Assembly (NCBI RefSeq): GCF_036985505.1
Contig: NZ_BTGQ01000005.1
Span: 186,001 to 250,000, forward strand
Direction: 5' to 3'
DNA from: Croceitalea sp947503285
GTDB taxonomy: Bacteria; Bacteroidota; Bacteroidia; Flavobacteriales; Flavobacteriaceae
Length of the DNA: 64,000 bases
How positions within the stretch are numbered: position 1 is the stretch's first letter; each line of letters opens with the position of its first letter. The notes beneath the pieces are model-generated. The model saw nothing but the letters and a program-made list of their open reading frames with translations, did no database searches and was not told the origin of the DNA. Below, piece by piece: positions 55,785-64,000 of the stretch. Made by a program: the position numbers and the translations under genes.

Positions 55785-58700
55785 ATGAAGTTACCTCTCG
55801 ATATAAAAAGCATTTTTCTTGGTGTTTTTATACTTTTCTGTGCAGTTTTTCATTCCCATGCCCAAGAAGTCGTTCCCTTCACCCCACGTCTAGATGGGGA
55901 TAATATTGAAATTAGGGGAGATATCATCTTTGTTGGAAACAATATCTTAAACCGGGCTTCTGAATCAAATCCTAGTGAGGCCAATACGCCATACAATGGC
56001 ACGGCCAACAACAATTCGCTATGGATGGAGTATATTGATATTGATTCAGACCCATTGACCTTCAGTTCAAGTAGTGCAGAGCTTAATATTGCCGATCCCT
56101 CTTGTTCACAGGTTCGTTATGCGGGCCTATATTGGGCAGGTACCTACCCTAATGAACGCAGTACCAATGGTGGGGCACAATTCGACGGTACCCCAAGAAT
56201 AGAGGAATGGAATGAAATCAAATTTAAAGTACCGGGCGGTAATTATGTTGACTTGGTCGCTGACAACGATCCCGATTTACCAGGGGAGGAAGATGCTATT
56301 ATTTTCGACGGAATAAATCCATCTACGGGTAGTTTTTTTAAAGACGCCCCTGTAATCTGTTATAAGGAAGTTACTGATTTAATTCGGTCAAATGCCAATC
56401 CGAATGGGGAGTACACGGCAGCAAACATAAGGGCCACGCGAGGTAGAAGAAATGGCTCCAGTTCTGCTGGTTGGGTACTAGTGGTCATTTATGAAAACCC
56501 AAATGAATCCGGAAAATTTATCTCCACTTTTGATGGGTATGCCGGACTTTCTGGATCCGTGGGCAATGTGGATGTTGCGGTAAATGGGTTTAGGACCCTT
56601 CCCAATCCATTTCCCGTTAGGGCTAGGGTAGGTGTGGCGGCTCTTGAAGGTGATAGGGGCATCAATAACGATCGCTTTTTTATTAAGGCTAATTCGGTTG
56701 CCTCATTTTCTGAGTTGTCCACGACATTGAACCCCGACAACAACTTTTTCAACTCAACGATCACAACGGACGGGGCCCAAGTTCCGACGAGAACCCCCTT
56801 CGGCACGAATACCTTAGGTACTGACATCGATGTCTTTAACCTTGACAACCCCGTTAATTCGGTCATGCCGAATGACGAGACCGGAGCAACCCTGAGATTT
56901 ACCTCGTCAGGGGATGGTTACGGTCCCTTTCTTACGGTCTTTACGGTAGAGATTATAGAACCCAACATCATTTTAGAAAAAAGGGTCGAAGATATTGCTG
57001 GTAATGATATTACTGGTGCTGGGGTCAACCTCGGTCAATATTTGGATTATGTGCTGTCTTTTCAAAATATTGGAAACGACGACGGAATAAATTACACCAT
57101 TAGGGATGTACTGCCCATTAATGTGACCCTCGATGAGACCAATATGGTACTGCCCACAGGGGTTACCTACACTTACAATCCCGCAACTAGGGAGGTCGTG
57201 TTTACCATACCTGACAATTTAATAGAAGAAGACAGACCTACCTACACTATTAGAATGCGTGTGCGAGTGGCGGAAAACTGTTTTGATTTCATAGATGCCT
57301 GTACCGATTTAATAGAAAATTTAGCCTATTCGACATATCAAGGAGAGTTGAACAGCGCGGTCATTACCGATGATCCCAGTGTATCCGATTTTGACAATTG
57401 CGGATTCGTAACGCCCGGGGCCACCAACTTTTTGTTGGACGATCTTGAAAATTGTAACTACTCAAGGAGTGTTCAATTGTGTGGGGAAACCGTACTGTTG
57501 GATGCTGGGGACAATTTTGATTCTTATGTATGGTATCGCGATGAAAATGCCGATGGGCTTATCGATGCGGGTGATACCGTCATTACCGACGCTGACGCCG
57601 ACAATGACCCAAGTACCATCGTCGTAGATGAAATAGGGGTATACTTAGTAGACAAAATGGTTGCTGACCCATGTAAGGGTTTTCAAGAGACCATAACGGT
57701 GACCTTATTCGGTGCTACACAAAGCAACCCCATTACGGCATTGATCAATGACCCTTCAAATACCGTTGATGGTGAAATCGTAGTTTGTCCAAACGATGGT
57801 GACGAATTACCACAGATCTTTTTATGCGGTCAAAATGATACCGAGCTTATTCAAATAAATATTCCCGATGCCGATAGTATCGAATGGGAGCAGTTGGATG
57901 AAGCAAGCTGTACTGCTGCAACGGCCGATTGTGCCAATAAAAACAATACCTGTACTTGGAATACCGTAGCTACGGGAGGTGATTTTCTAGCCTCTGGCCC
58001 AGGTCAGTTTCGCCTTGTGATCAATTATCAAAATGGATGTTTTAGCCGATTCTATTTTAATGTGTTCCAGAACACCTTAGACCTTCAATACACCACTCGG
58101 GACATTGTTTGTAATACTCCGGGAAATATTACCATTAATAATTTAGGTGCTGGGTATGGGTACCGTTTATTCGATGTAGCAAACAACAACGTTCTCGTTG
58201 ATTTCGCCGCTGGTGAAGGGCCTAGTTTTGATATTTCAAACAATGGCGTATACCGTATTGATGTTACCCAACTTGATATTAATGGAGATCCTATCGCAGG
58301 GGCATGTATATTCAGCACCGAAGAAGAGGGTATTTTAGATAGGGACCTGACCACCGATATTACCATTACCCCTTCAACCTGTAACACCCAGGGTTCCATT
58401 CAGGTGGCAGCACTAAATGTTTTTCCCAATTATTCGTATGAATTGCGTTTAGACGACGGTACCCCACCGCCTACTCCACCCACCAATGATCCTTATCAAG
58501 GATTGCACCCCGGTGGTACGTTGGTGGATGATGAGACCGCACAATTGGACAACACCCATGTTTTCAATGTAAACGAAGGGGATTATTTTGTCATTACCAG
58601 AACCGATGATGGCTGTATTGATGTACAAAATGTAACGGTGTCAAGAACACCGGACCCTACTTTGGCAGCGTTGACTACAGCGGACATTGGTTGTAACGAT

Positions 58701-61700
58701 GGGGAAATCACCCTAACAGCTGCCAACGGCAATCCATCAAGCTATTTTTATGCCATATGGAGTATTGATGGCACCGACCTATACCCCGACCCATCATCGA
58801 TTCCATCAAGTGCTTTTGAAACTTCAAATGTATTTACCTTCACCTCTGGTGAGGCCGGTGATTACGAGTTTATAGTGGTAGATGCCAATAACTGTATTGG
58901 TTTTTCAAATATTGAGACCATTGACGAAAACGGGGTGTTGTCCATTGATTCCATAACCGAGACCCAACCTTCATGCAGTGGTGATGCTGATGGTGAAATC
59001 ACCATAAACATTTCAGGCGGTATTGCGCCTTTTCAATTCAGTATCGACAATGGTGCCACCTACGTACCTACGGAAACCTTTGTCGGCTTGACTGCCGGTT
59101 CTTATGATATTCGTGTTCTTGATAATTCGGGGTGCGATGTAACCTTGCCTTTTGTTTTGGACGAGCCCTTTCCTTTAAGTGCCTCTGCTGGGGTTTCAAG
59201 GGATGTTACCTGTGATCCGAGTGGTGGGGCGGAGGTTCGCATCACGAACGTTGTTGGGGGAACCGCACCTTATGAATATAGCTTTGATGGCGGGGCTACT
59301 TGGGGCACTAGTTCAGTTGGTATGTTGCTTCCGGGCGATTATACGGTTTTTGTCAGGGATGCCTCTTGTTCTTTTGCCATGAACGTAACCGTCGAAGACC
59401 TGCCTATGCCGCCAGACGTGGCCTTGACCCCCGAGGTAAGTTATAACTGTGATGGAACGGGAACCATAACCGCAACACCGAGCATTAGTGGCTATGATTA
59501 TCGTTATGAACTCGATGGTGTACCCAATTCACCAGATCCCACGAGTAATGTCTTTACCGATGTTGCACCGGGAACCTATACCGTGACCACATATTACGCT
59601 TCACAGATCCCACCTTCACCTAGCTTGCTTTTAAGTGAGGACTTTGGCGTTGGAAACGGTACCATACCAAGTCCGGATACTCGGGGTTATGCCTACGAAG
59701 ACCAGACGACGAGTACTGCTGGTGGTGGAGATACCAATAATCGTATCAACGATTTTCAGTATAGTGTTACCAACCGTATTGTTGCCCCTTTTGGCGCATG
59801 GATAAGCCCCAATGACCATACGGACCCTTCAGATACAGATGGTCGATTTTTGGTTATCAATGTGGGCACTCCAAGTCCGGGTCAAATTATTTATACCAAA
59901 CCGATCAATGATGTCATACCAAACCGCCCCTTGCGGATTTCCTTATACATTTTCAATCTGGTCGTATCTACCAGTACCATATTAGACCCCGACTTGACCA
60001 TTGAAATCGTAGATCCAGGAGGCACGGTCATCGAATCAATTCGAACAGGGGATATCGCAAAGAACACAGGCCCTGACGATTGGGTGCTTTTTACTACAGA
60101 CCTTAATCCGGGTGCCAATACCAACCTAGACTTTGTCATACGAACCGAAAAAGTAGGTAACAATGGCAACGATCTAGCATTAGACGATATTGAGATCTTC
60201 CAAATCCCTGAAGTTTGTGAATTATCCGTAGATACACCGGTCACTGTCCAGCCTGGCCGTGTATTTGCCAGTTCCTTACTGAATACCACAAATATCTCAT
60301 GTAATGGTCTAAGTGATGGTACCATTACCTTTGAAGTAGAGAATTTTGATGCTACCGCAGGTTTCGAATACTCCGAAGATGGGGGAACTACATGGATAAA
60401 TTCGACGACATCACCGGTAACCACAAATGCTGTTTTCGCAGCGGGCAGTCAAACCGTCCTTATTCGAAAAGCAGATGAAACCACCTGTACTACCTCGGTG
60501 ACGGCCACGCTATCAGAACCTTCTCCCGTAACCGCCACAGCCAGCATTACGACGGCGCTCACCTGTACCAATACTGCCACAATAACCGCCGATGCCTCTG
60601 GTGGCACGCCCACATATGACTATCAATTGGAAGATGGTAGTGGTGTGGTAATAGGTGCATTCGACTTTTTAAATAACGGCAACAATCGTGTCTTCTCGGG
60701 TTTGAGCGACGGTACTTATGTGGTTCGTGTGCGGGATTCCAATGGTTGTGAAGATACAATAGATACCCCTTTGATCATTGCGCCCATGAACCCTGTCGCC
60801 TTCAGTGTTACCCCGACAGTTTGTTATGCCGGTGGGAACACGGCCAGTATTCAAGTGGACGTGACCAATGGAAATGGGGGGTACCAGTTTAGGATAAATG
60901 CCGGGCCATGGTTGACACCAACGCCAACAACGGCTACCTCATATACGTTTAACGCATTGGCAAGTGGCACATATGATATTGATGTTAGAGATCAATCTGG
61001 CTGTCCGGTTACACTGGCAACCCAAACGGTTACCATTGATCCAGAATTAACTGTTTCCGCTACCGCGCCCAATATATCGGTCTGCGATACGGATACCGAT
61101 ATTACCATAACGGCCAATGGTGGTGATGGAAATTATGTGTATTCCGTTGTGCCGAGTGGAAATACCCCAACGGATTCAAGTTTTAACACCACAAACCCTG
61201 TTTCCGGTTTTGCACCAGGAAGCTATGATGTTTACGTCAGGGATAACGCAGGAGATACCGTTTCCGGTTATTGTGAGCAATTCCATACCATCGTGGTCAG
61301 CCAAGATGCAGTGCTCGCCTTTACACCAACCCCAACCGATGTAAGTTGTTTCGGGGGTTCAGATGGTGCCATCGCAATCACAGGGGTCTCTGGTGGAAAC
61401 GCGCCTTATACCTACAGCATTGACAACGGGGGCACCTATGTTACCGGAAATAACTTTCCAAACTTGGTGACCGGAACTTATCAAGTACGTGTTCGCGATG
61501 CGAATTTATGTGAGTCAGCTGCCCAAAGCGTGCTTGTAGACCAACCTAATGAAATTATTGCGGAAGCGACACAGACCCAAGATTACACTTGTGCCCAATT
61601 GGGTGAAATAACCGTTGGAAGTGTCACGCCTACAACAGGCGGTTCAGGCAATTATCAATATAGCATAAATGGCGGCACATGGACCGCAAGTACAACTGGC

Positions 61701-64000
61701 GGACATGTGTTTACTAATCTAAGCGACGGAACCTATTCTATCAGGGTAAGGGATGCCAACGCGACAGGTTGCGAAATCACATTGCCAGATGTAATCATCG
61801 TTCCGCTTCCCACACCGCCAACTGTTGCCTATACCGTTGATTATAATTGTGATGGAACCGGTGAAGTAACCATTACACCTTTTGATGCATCTTATACTTA
61901 TATTTTAGATGGGGTGCTACCTGGTCAGACCGGGGCCTCCGCCAATATCTTTAACAACGTAGCTGTTGGCATACACACCCTAAGGGTAACCTATAGTCCC
62001 GATTGCCATGTGGATACCACCGTCATTGTTGAAGATGGTTTCGCTTTTGAAGCTTCTATTAGGGCATTTGAAAATTTAGATTGCTTCGGAGATGGTTCGG
62101 GTACAATTACCATTGATGCCGACAACTATGGTGCAGGAGGTTACGAATACAGCCTAAATGGCGGGGCGTTTATTGGTCCTTTTAGTACACCTGAACAAAT
62201 CACGGGTCTTAACGCACAAACGCACACCATTGTGGTGAGGGATGTCGATAACCCGATTGCTGGTTGTACCGAAAACCTAAGTCAAATATTGGTTGAGCCA
62301 AGTGCATTGGATGCAAGGGCCGTACTGGCCCAAAATATAACCTGTGATAATGTTGGGGCGACTATCGATGCTAGCACAACGGTTGGGGGAACACCAACGT
62401 ATGAATATCAGCTCGAAATCAATGACGGGCCCATTGCAGGACCTTTTAACATCACTTCTATCGTTACCCCTTACCAAACCGGTGATACTTTTACAGGTCT
62501 ACCGGCCAACAATACTGGGGAAAGTTATGTCGTTCGTGTACGTGACAGTAATGGCTGTATCGATGCTATTGATGCCGCCATAGTGGTCACTGACCCAAAT
62601 ACCATTGTTTTTGATTTGACTCCCACGGCTTGCTACTCGGGCAATAATGATGGTTCCATTGTGGTAAATGTTACCGATGGCAATGGAAACTATCAGTTTC
62701 GGTTAAATGGTGGCCCATGGATAACCCCATCCCCCATAAACGCTACAACATACACTTTTAGTGGTCTTTCCAACGGAAGTTATGATGTTGAGGTTAGGGA
62801 TCAGTTTGGTTGCCCTGTTGGCTCCAACCTACAGACCACTGTTTTAAATCCGAACTTGAATGCAACAGTCGCCATAGACCATATTAGTTCATGTAATAAC
62901 GGTCGTATAACGGTTACCGCAACTGGCGGGGACGGTGATTATCGATATGCCTTTATGCCTACCGGAAACATACCTGTTTTCGGTGATTTTGTGGCTTCAA
63001 ACTTTTTGGATATTACAAGCGGCAATGATGGTGCTTATGATGTCTATGTTCGAGACAATTTTGCGGTCGCCCCCGATGCTTGTAACTATATGGAAACCGT
63101 AACGGTGAATCCGGCGGTAACATTGGCCTATACCCCTACCCCAACAGACCCTGAATGTCATGACGGTACCGGTTCCATTTCCATAGCAATCGCTACTGGT
63201 GACAACCCATACACCATAGAAATCATTGATTTGGACAATGGGGGGGCTTCTGACCAGACCCTTACCAACGTCGTTGGGAATTCGCAAGACTTTTTAAACC
63301 TGATGCCCGGTGACTATACCATTATTGTCACGGATGCCAATGGTTGCCCAAACACCCAGACCCCTGTAACGATTACTAACCCAGATGAGTTAACGGCAAC
63401 CGTTCAAGGTGTTGTTCCAGGAAATTGTACTGGAAATGTTAATGATTTCGGCATTGAGTTTTTGGCATACCCAACGACCTTGGGTACCATAGAATTTAGT
63501 GCCGATGGTGGTCTTACCTGGCCAGGGGATAGTTCCAACCCTGGAACAACCGATCAAATAACAGGATTCAATCCAGGGGATACGGTCAATCCTTCCATGA
63601 GAACGATAGACGGCTTTGGAAATACGGTTTGCCAAACGGACTTTCCTCCGTTTATAGTGCCTTATCCGTTAGACAATCTGAACATCGATATCAATGCTAT
63701 TGTCATTGATTGTAATGAACTACAGGTAACCGTACAGGGAACAGCTGGTCTCTCCCCGTACGAATATACCTATACGGACAATCCCGCCGGTTTTGATCCT
63801 ACTTCCGCGACATGGACCGCCCCGACTCCAGGAAATCATGTTTTTACCGGTCTTATTCCAGGTAGAACCTATGTCTTTTATGTGAGGGATGCCTCTGGGC
63901 CTCCACAGTGTGTGCGACAAAGTATCGTCAATGTGAACACGCTCGCACCACCCCCTGTTCAAATTACTGCCGATGTGACCCCAACATGTGCCGGGTTGAC
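55785..64000 (+). CDS. Giant SprB-like surface adhesin (partial, C-terminus outside window)
   Basis: The frame opens at ATG 55785 with a signal peptide (IFLGVFILFCAVFHSHAQ) and has no stop up to base 64000, so at least 2738 residues. Residues ~27-390 resemble the DUF3344-like domain seen before DUF11 proteins (GLYWAGTYP, FDGYAGLSGSVGNVDV). A DUF11 repeat lies at ~395-500 and an Ig-like domain near ~565-640. SprB-type repeats follow from ~1060 onward: GGTAPYEYSFDGG, PYEYSFDGGATW, a G-x-Y-x-VRVRDA strand and C-x-G-SDG repeatedly. SprB carries gliding along surfaces in Flavobacterium johnsoniae. The sorting domain should lie past the right edge. It is downstream of the PorP/SprF gene with a 385-base gap. 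Confidence 0.92.
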   Translation, partial: MKLPLDIKSIFLGVFILFCAVFHSHAQEVVPFTPRLDGDNIEIRGDIIFVGNNILNRASESNPSEANTPYNGTANNNSLWMEYIDIDSDPLTFSSSSAELNIADPSCSQVRYAGLYWAGTYPNERSTNGGAQFDGTPRIEEWNEIKFKVPGGNYVDLVADNDPDLPGEEDAIIFDGINPSTGSFFKDAPVICYKEVTDLIRSNANPNGEYTAANIRATRGRRNGSSSAGWVLVVIYENPNESGKFISTFDGYAGLSGSVGNVDVAVNGFRTLPNPFPVRARVGVAALEGDRGINNDRFFIKANSVASFSELSTTLNPDNNFFNSTITTDGAQVPTRTPFGTNTLGTDIDVFNLDNPVNSVMPNDETGATLRFTSSGDGYGPFLTVFTVEIIEPNIILEKRVEDIAGNDITGAGVNLGQYLDYVLSFQNIGNDDGINYTIRDVLPINVTLDETNMVLPTGVTYTYNPATREVVFTIPDNLIEEDRPTYTIRMRVRVAENCFDFIDACTDLIENLAYSTYQGELNSAVITDDPSVSDFDNCGFVTPGATNFLLDDLENCNYSRSVQLCGETVLLDAGDNFDSYVWYRDENADGLIDAGDTVITDADADNDPSTIVVDEIGVYLVDKMVADPCKGFQETITVTLFGATQSNPITALINDPSNTVDGEIVVCPNDGDELPQIFLCGQNDTELIQINIPDADSIEWEQLDEASCTAATADCANKNNTCTWNTVATGGDFLASGPGQFRLVINYQNGCFSRFYFNVFQNTLDLQYTTRDIVCNTPGNITINNLGAGYGYRLFDVANNNVLVDFAAGEGPSFDISNNGVYRIDVTQLDINGDPIAGACIFSTEEEGILDRDLTTDITITPSTCNTQGSIQVAALNVFPNYSYELRLDDGTPPPTPPTNDPYQGLHPGGTLVDDETAQLDNTHVFNVNEGDYFVITRTDDGCIDVQNVTVSRTPDPTLAALTTADIGCNDGEITLTAANGNPSSYFYAIWSIDGTDLYPDPSSIPSSAFETSNVFTFTSGEAGDYEFIVVDANNCIGFSNIETIDENGVLSIDSITETQPSCSGDADGEITINISGGIAPFQFSIDNGATYVPTETFVGLTAGSYDIRVLDNSGCDVTLPFVLDEPFPLSASAGVSRDVTCDPSGGAEVRITNVVGGTAPYEYSFDGGATWGTSSVGMLLPGDYTVFVRDASCSFAMNVTVEDLPMPPDVALTPEVSYNCDGTGTITATPSISGYDYRYELDGVPNSPDPTSNVFTDVAPGTYTVTTYYASQIPPSPSLLLSEDFGVGNGTIPSPDTRGYAYEDQTTSTAGGGDTNNRINDFQYSVTNRIVAPFGAWISPNDHTDPSDTDGRFLVINVGTPSPGQIIYTKPINDVIPNRPLRISLYIFNLVVSTSTILDPDLTIEIVDPGGTVIESIRTGDIAKNTGPDDWVLFTTDLNPGANTNLDFVIRTEKVGNNGNDLALDDIEIFQIPEVCELSVDTPVTVQPGRVFASSLLNTTNISCNGLSDGTITFEVENFDATAGFEYSEDGGTTWINSTTSPVTTNAVFAAGSQTVLIRKADETTCTTSVTATLSEPSPVTATASITTALTCTNTATITADASGGTPTYDYQLEDGSGVVIGAFDFLNNGNNRVFSGLSDGTYVVRVRDSNGCEDTIDTPLIIAPMNPVAFSVTPTVCYAGGNTASIQVDVTNGNGGYQFRINAGPWLTPTPTTATSYTFNALASGTYDIDVRDQSGCPVTLATQTVTIDPELTVSATAPNISVCDTDTDITITANGGDGNYVYSVVPSGNTPTDSSFNTTNPVSGFAPGSYDVYVRDNAGDTVSGYCEQFHTIVVSQDAVLAFTPTPTDVSCFGGSDGAIAITGVSGGNAPYTYSIDNGGTYVTGNNFPNLVTGTYQVRVRDANLCESAAQSVLVDQPNEIIAEATQTQDYTCAQLGEITVGSVTPTTGGSGNYQYSINGGTWTASTTGGHVFTNLSDGTYSIRVRDANATGCEITLPDVIIVPLPTPPTVAYTVDYNCDGTGEVTITPFDASYTYILDGVLPGQTGASANIFNNVAVGIHTLRVTYSPDCHVDTTVIVEDGFAFEASIRAFENLDCFGDGSGTITIDADNYGAGGYEYSLNGGAFIGPFSTPEQITGLNAQTHTIVVRDVDNPIAGCTENLSQILVEPSALDARAVLAQNITCDNVGATIDASTTVGGTPTYEYQLEINDGPIAGPFNITSIVTPYQTGDTFTGLPANNTGESYVVRVRDSNGCIDAIDAAIVVTDPNTIVFDLTPTACYSGNNDGSIVVNVTDGNGNYQFRLNGGPWITPSPINATTYTFSGLSNGSYDVEVRDQFGCPVGSNLQTTVLNPNLNATVAIDHISSCNNGRITVTATGGDGDYRYAFMPTGNIPVFGDFVASNFLDITSGNDGAYDVYVRDNFAVAPDACNYMETVTVNPAVTLAYTPTPTDPECHDGTGSISIAIATGDNPYTIEIIDLDNGGASDQTLTNVVGNSQDFLNLMPGDYTIIVTDANGCPNTQTPVTITNPDELTATVQGVVPGNCTGNVNDFGIEFLAYPTTLGTIEFSADGGLTWPGDSSNPGTTDQITGFNPGDTVNPSMRTIDGFGNTVCQTDFPPFIVPYPLDNLNIDINAIVIDCNELQVTVQGTAGLSPYEYTYTDNPAGFDPTSATWTAPTPGNHVFTGLIPGRTYVFYVRDASGPPQCVRQSIVNVNTLAPPPVQITADVTPTCAGL
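59622..60213 (+). other. Jelly-roll/MAM-like module inside the SprB-like adhesin
   Basis: About 200 residues read SLLLSEDFGVGNG, ISPNDHTD, DTDGRFLVINVG, VIPNRPLRISLYIFNL, then DLALDDIEIF at the end. The F-x-G start, the RFLVIN strand and the LDDIEIF finish are typical of MAM-like/carbohydrate-binding beta-sandwich modules in Bacteroidota surface proteins. It contains no SprB motif and replaces the linker between two SprB units in the first super-repeat. Its ligand is unknown. Confidence 0.55.
60525..63944 (+). repeat. Internal multi-domain super-repeat of the SprB-like adhesin
   Basis: Two long copies of a chain of SprB modules are visible; corresponding motifs in copy 1 and copy 2 lie 1809 bases (603 codons) apart. 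Examples are PTYDYQLE/PTYEYQLE, YQFRINAGPW/YQFRLNGGPW and AFTPTPTD/AYTPTPTD. An earlier part of copy 1 (NCDGTG near 59445) matches 61845, 2400 bases away. A third copy appears to begin near 63945 (PPPVQITADVTPTC). Boundaries are approximate and rest on reading translated motifs; a dot plot would fix them. Confidence 0.75.

Noticed and set aside
58960..64000. Repeated motifs that might suggest a CRISPR array
   Set aside because: The repeats are protein-coding SprB modules in one open frame; no short identical repeats with regular spacers occur.
1..64000. tRNA, rRNA, transposase or integrase genes and attachment sites
   Set aside because: None could be recognised by eye. Small RNAs and riboswitches cannot be excluded without covariance-model searches.

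Overview
The window reads as chromosomal DNA of a member of the Flavobacteriaceae (Bacteroidota), probably marine; the genus cannot be fixed from sequence alone. The evidence is type IX secretion (T9SS) proteins (a CHU_C/type B sorting domain, a PorP/SprF protein and SprB-type repeats), DUF4175, DUF4837 and DUF2911 proteins, OmpH-like and other lipoproteins, and TAnnTTTG promoter boxes close to start codons instead of strong Shine-Dalgarno sites.

1-21758 (minus strand): a surface-polysaccharide locus of about 21 kb. Twenty-one genes run in one direction from a nucleoside-phosphorylase-like protein and a Wzz-type co-polymerase, through a pseudaminic-acid-type nonulosonate pathway (pseB, pseC, two GNAT acetyltransferases, an aldo/keto reductase, an SpsF-type cytidylyltransferase, a class III aminotransferase, a formyltransferase and pseI), to transferases and membrane export genes (GT2, methyltransferase, large membrane protein, Wzx flippase, a sialyltransferase-like transferase, two polymerase/ligase-like membrane proteins, a beta-helix lipoprotein, an SDR and a GT4 cut by the left edge). 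Most neighbours overlap or nearly touch, so the locus is probably one transcription unit. No PseG hydrolase is recognisable, and the extra reductase, aminotransferase and formyltransferase suggest a non-standard nonulosonate.

21818-50707: mostly conserved flavobacterial genes. These include a GH3-type adenylating enzyme, an M23 peptidase, TatA, a PorE-like OmpA lipid-free outer-envelope protein, DUF4837, a LysM lytic transglycosylase, pgk, DNA polymerase III delta', DoxX, OmpH/Skp, mnmG-ybeY-DUF4175, alkB, gltX, a small cluster around a membrane-bound AraC-type regulator, an SPFH protein coupled to a seven-repeat VCBS protein, and glnS.

50962-64000 (plus strand): a T9SS surface-adhesion cluster. 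A secreted Ig-like protein with a type B sorting domain lies four bases upstream of a PorP/SprF protein that carries two SPOR-like repeats. A giant SprB-like adhesin follows, open for 2738 codons and still open at the right edge. It contains multi-domain super-repeats, with a jelly-roll-like module present in the first copy only.

No tRNA, rRNA, CRISPR array, insertion sequence or phage gene was recognised.
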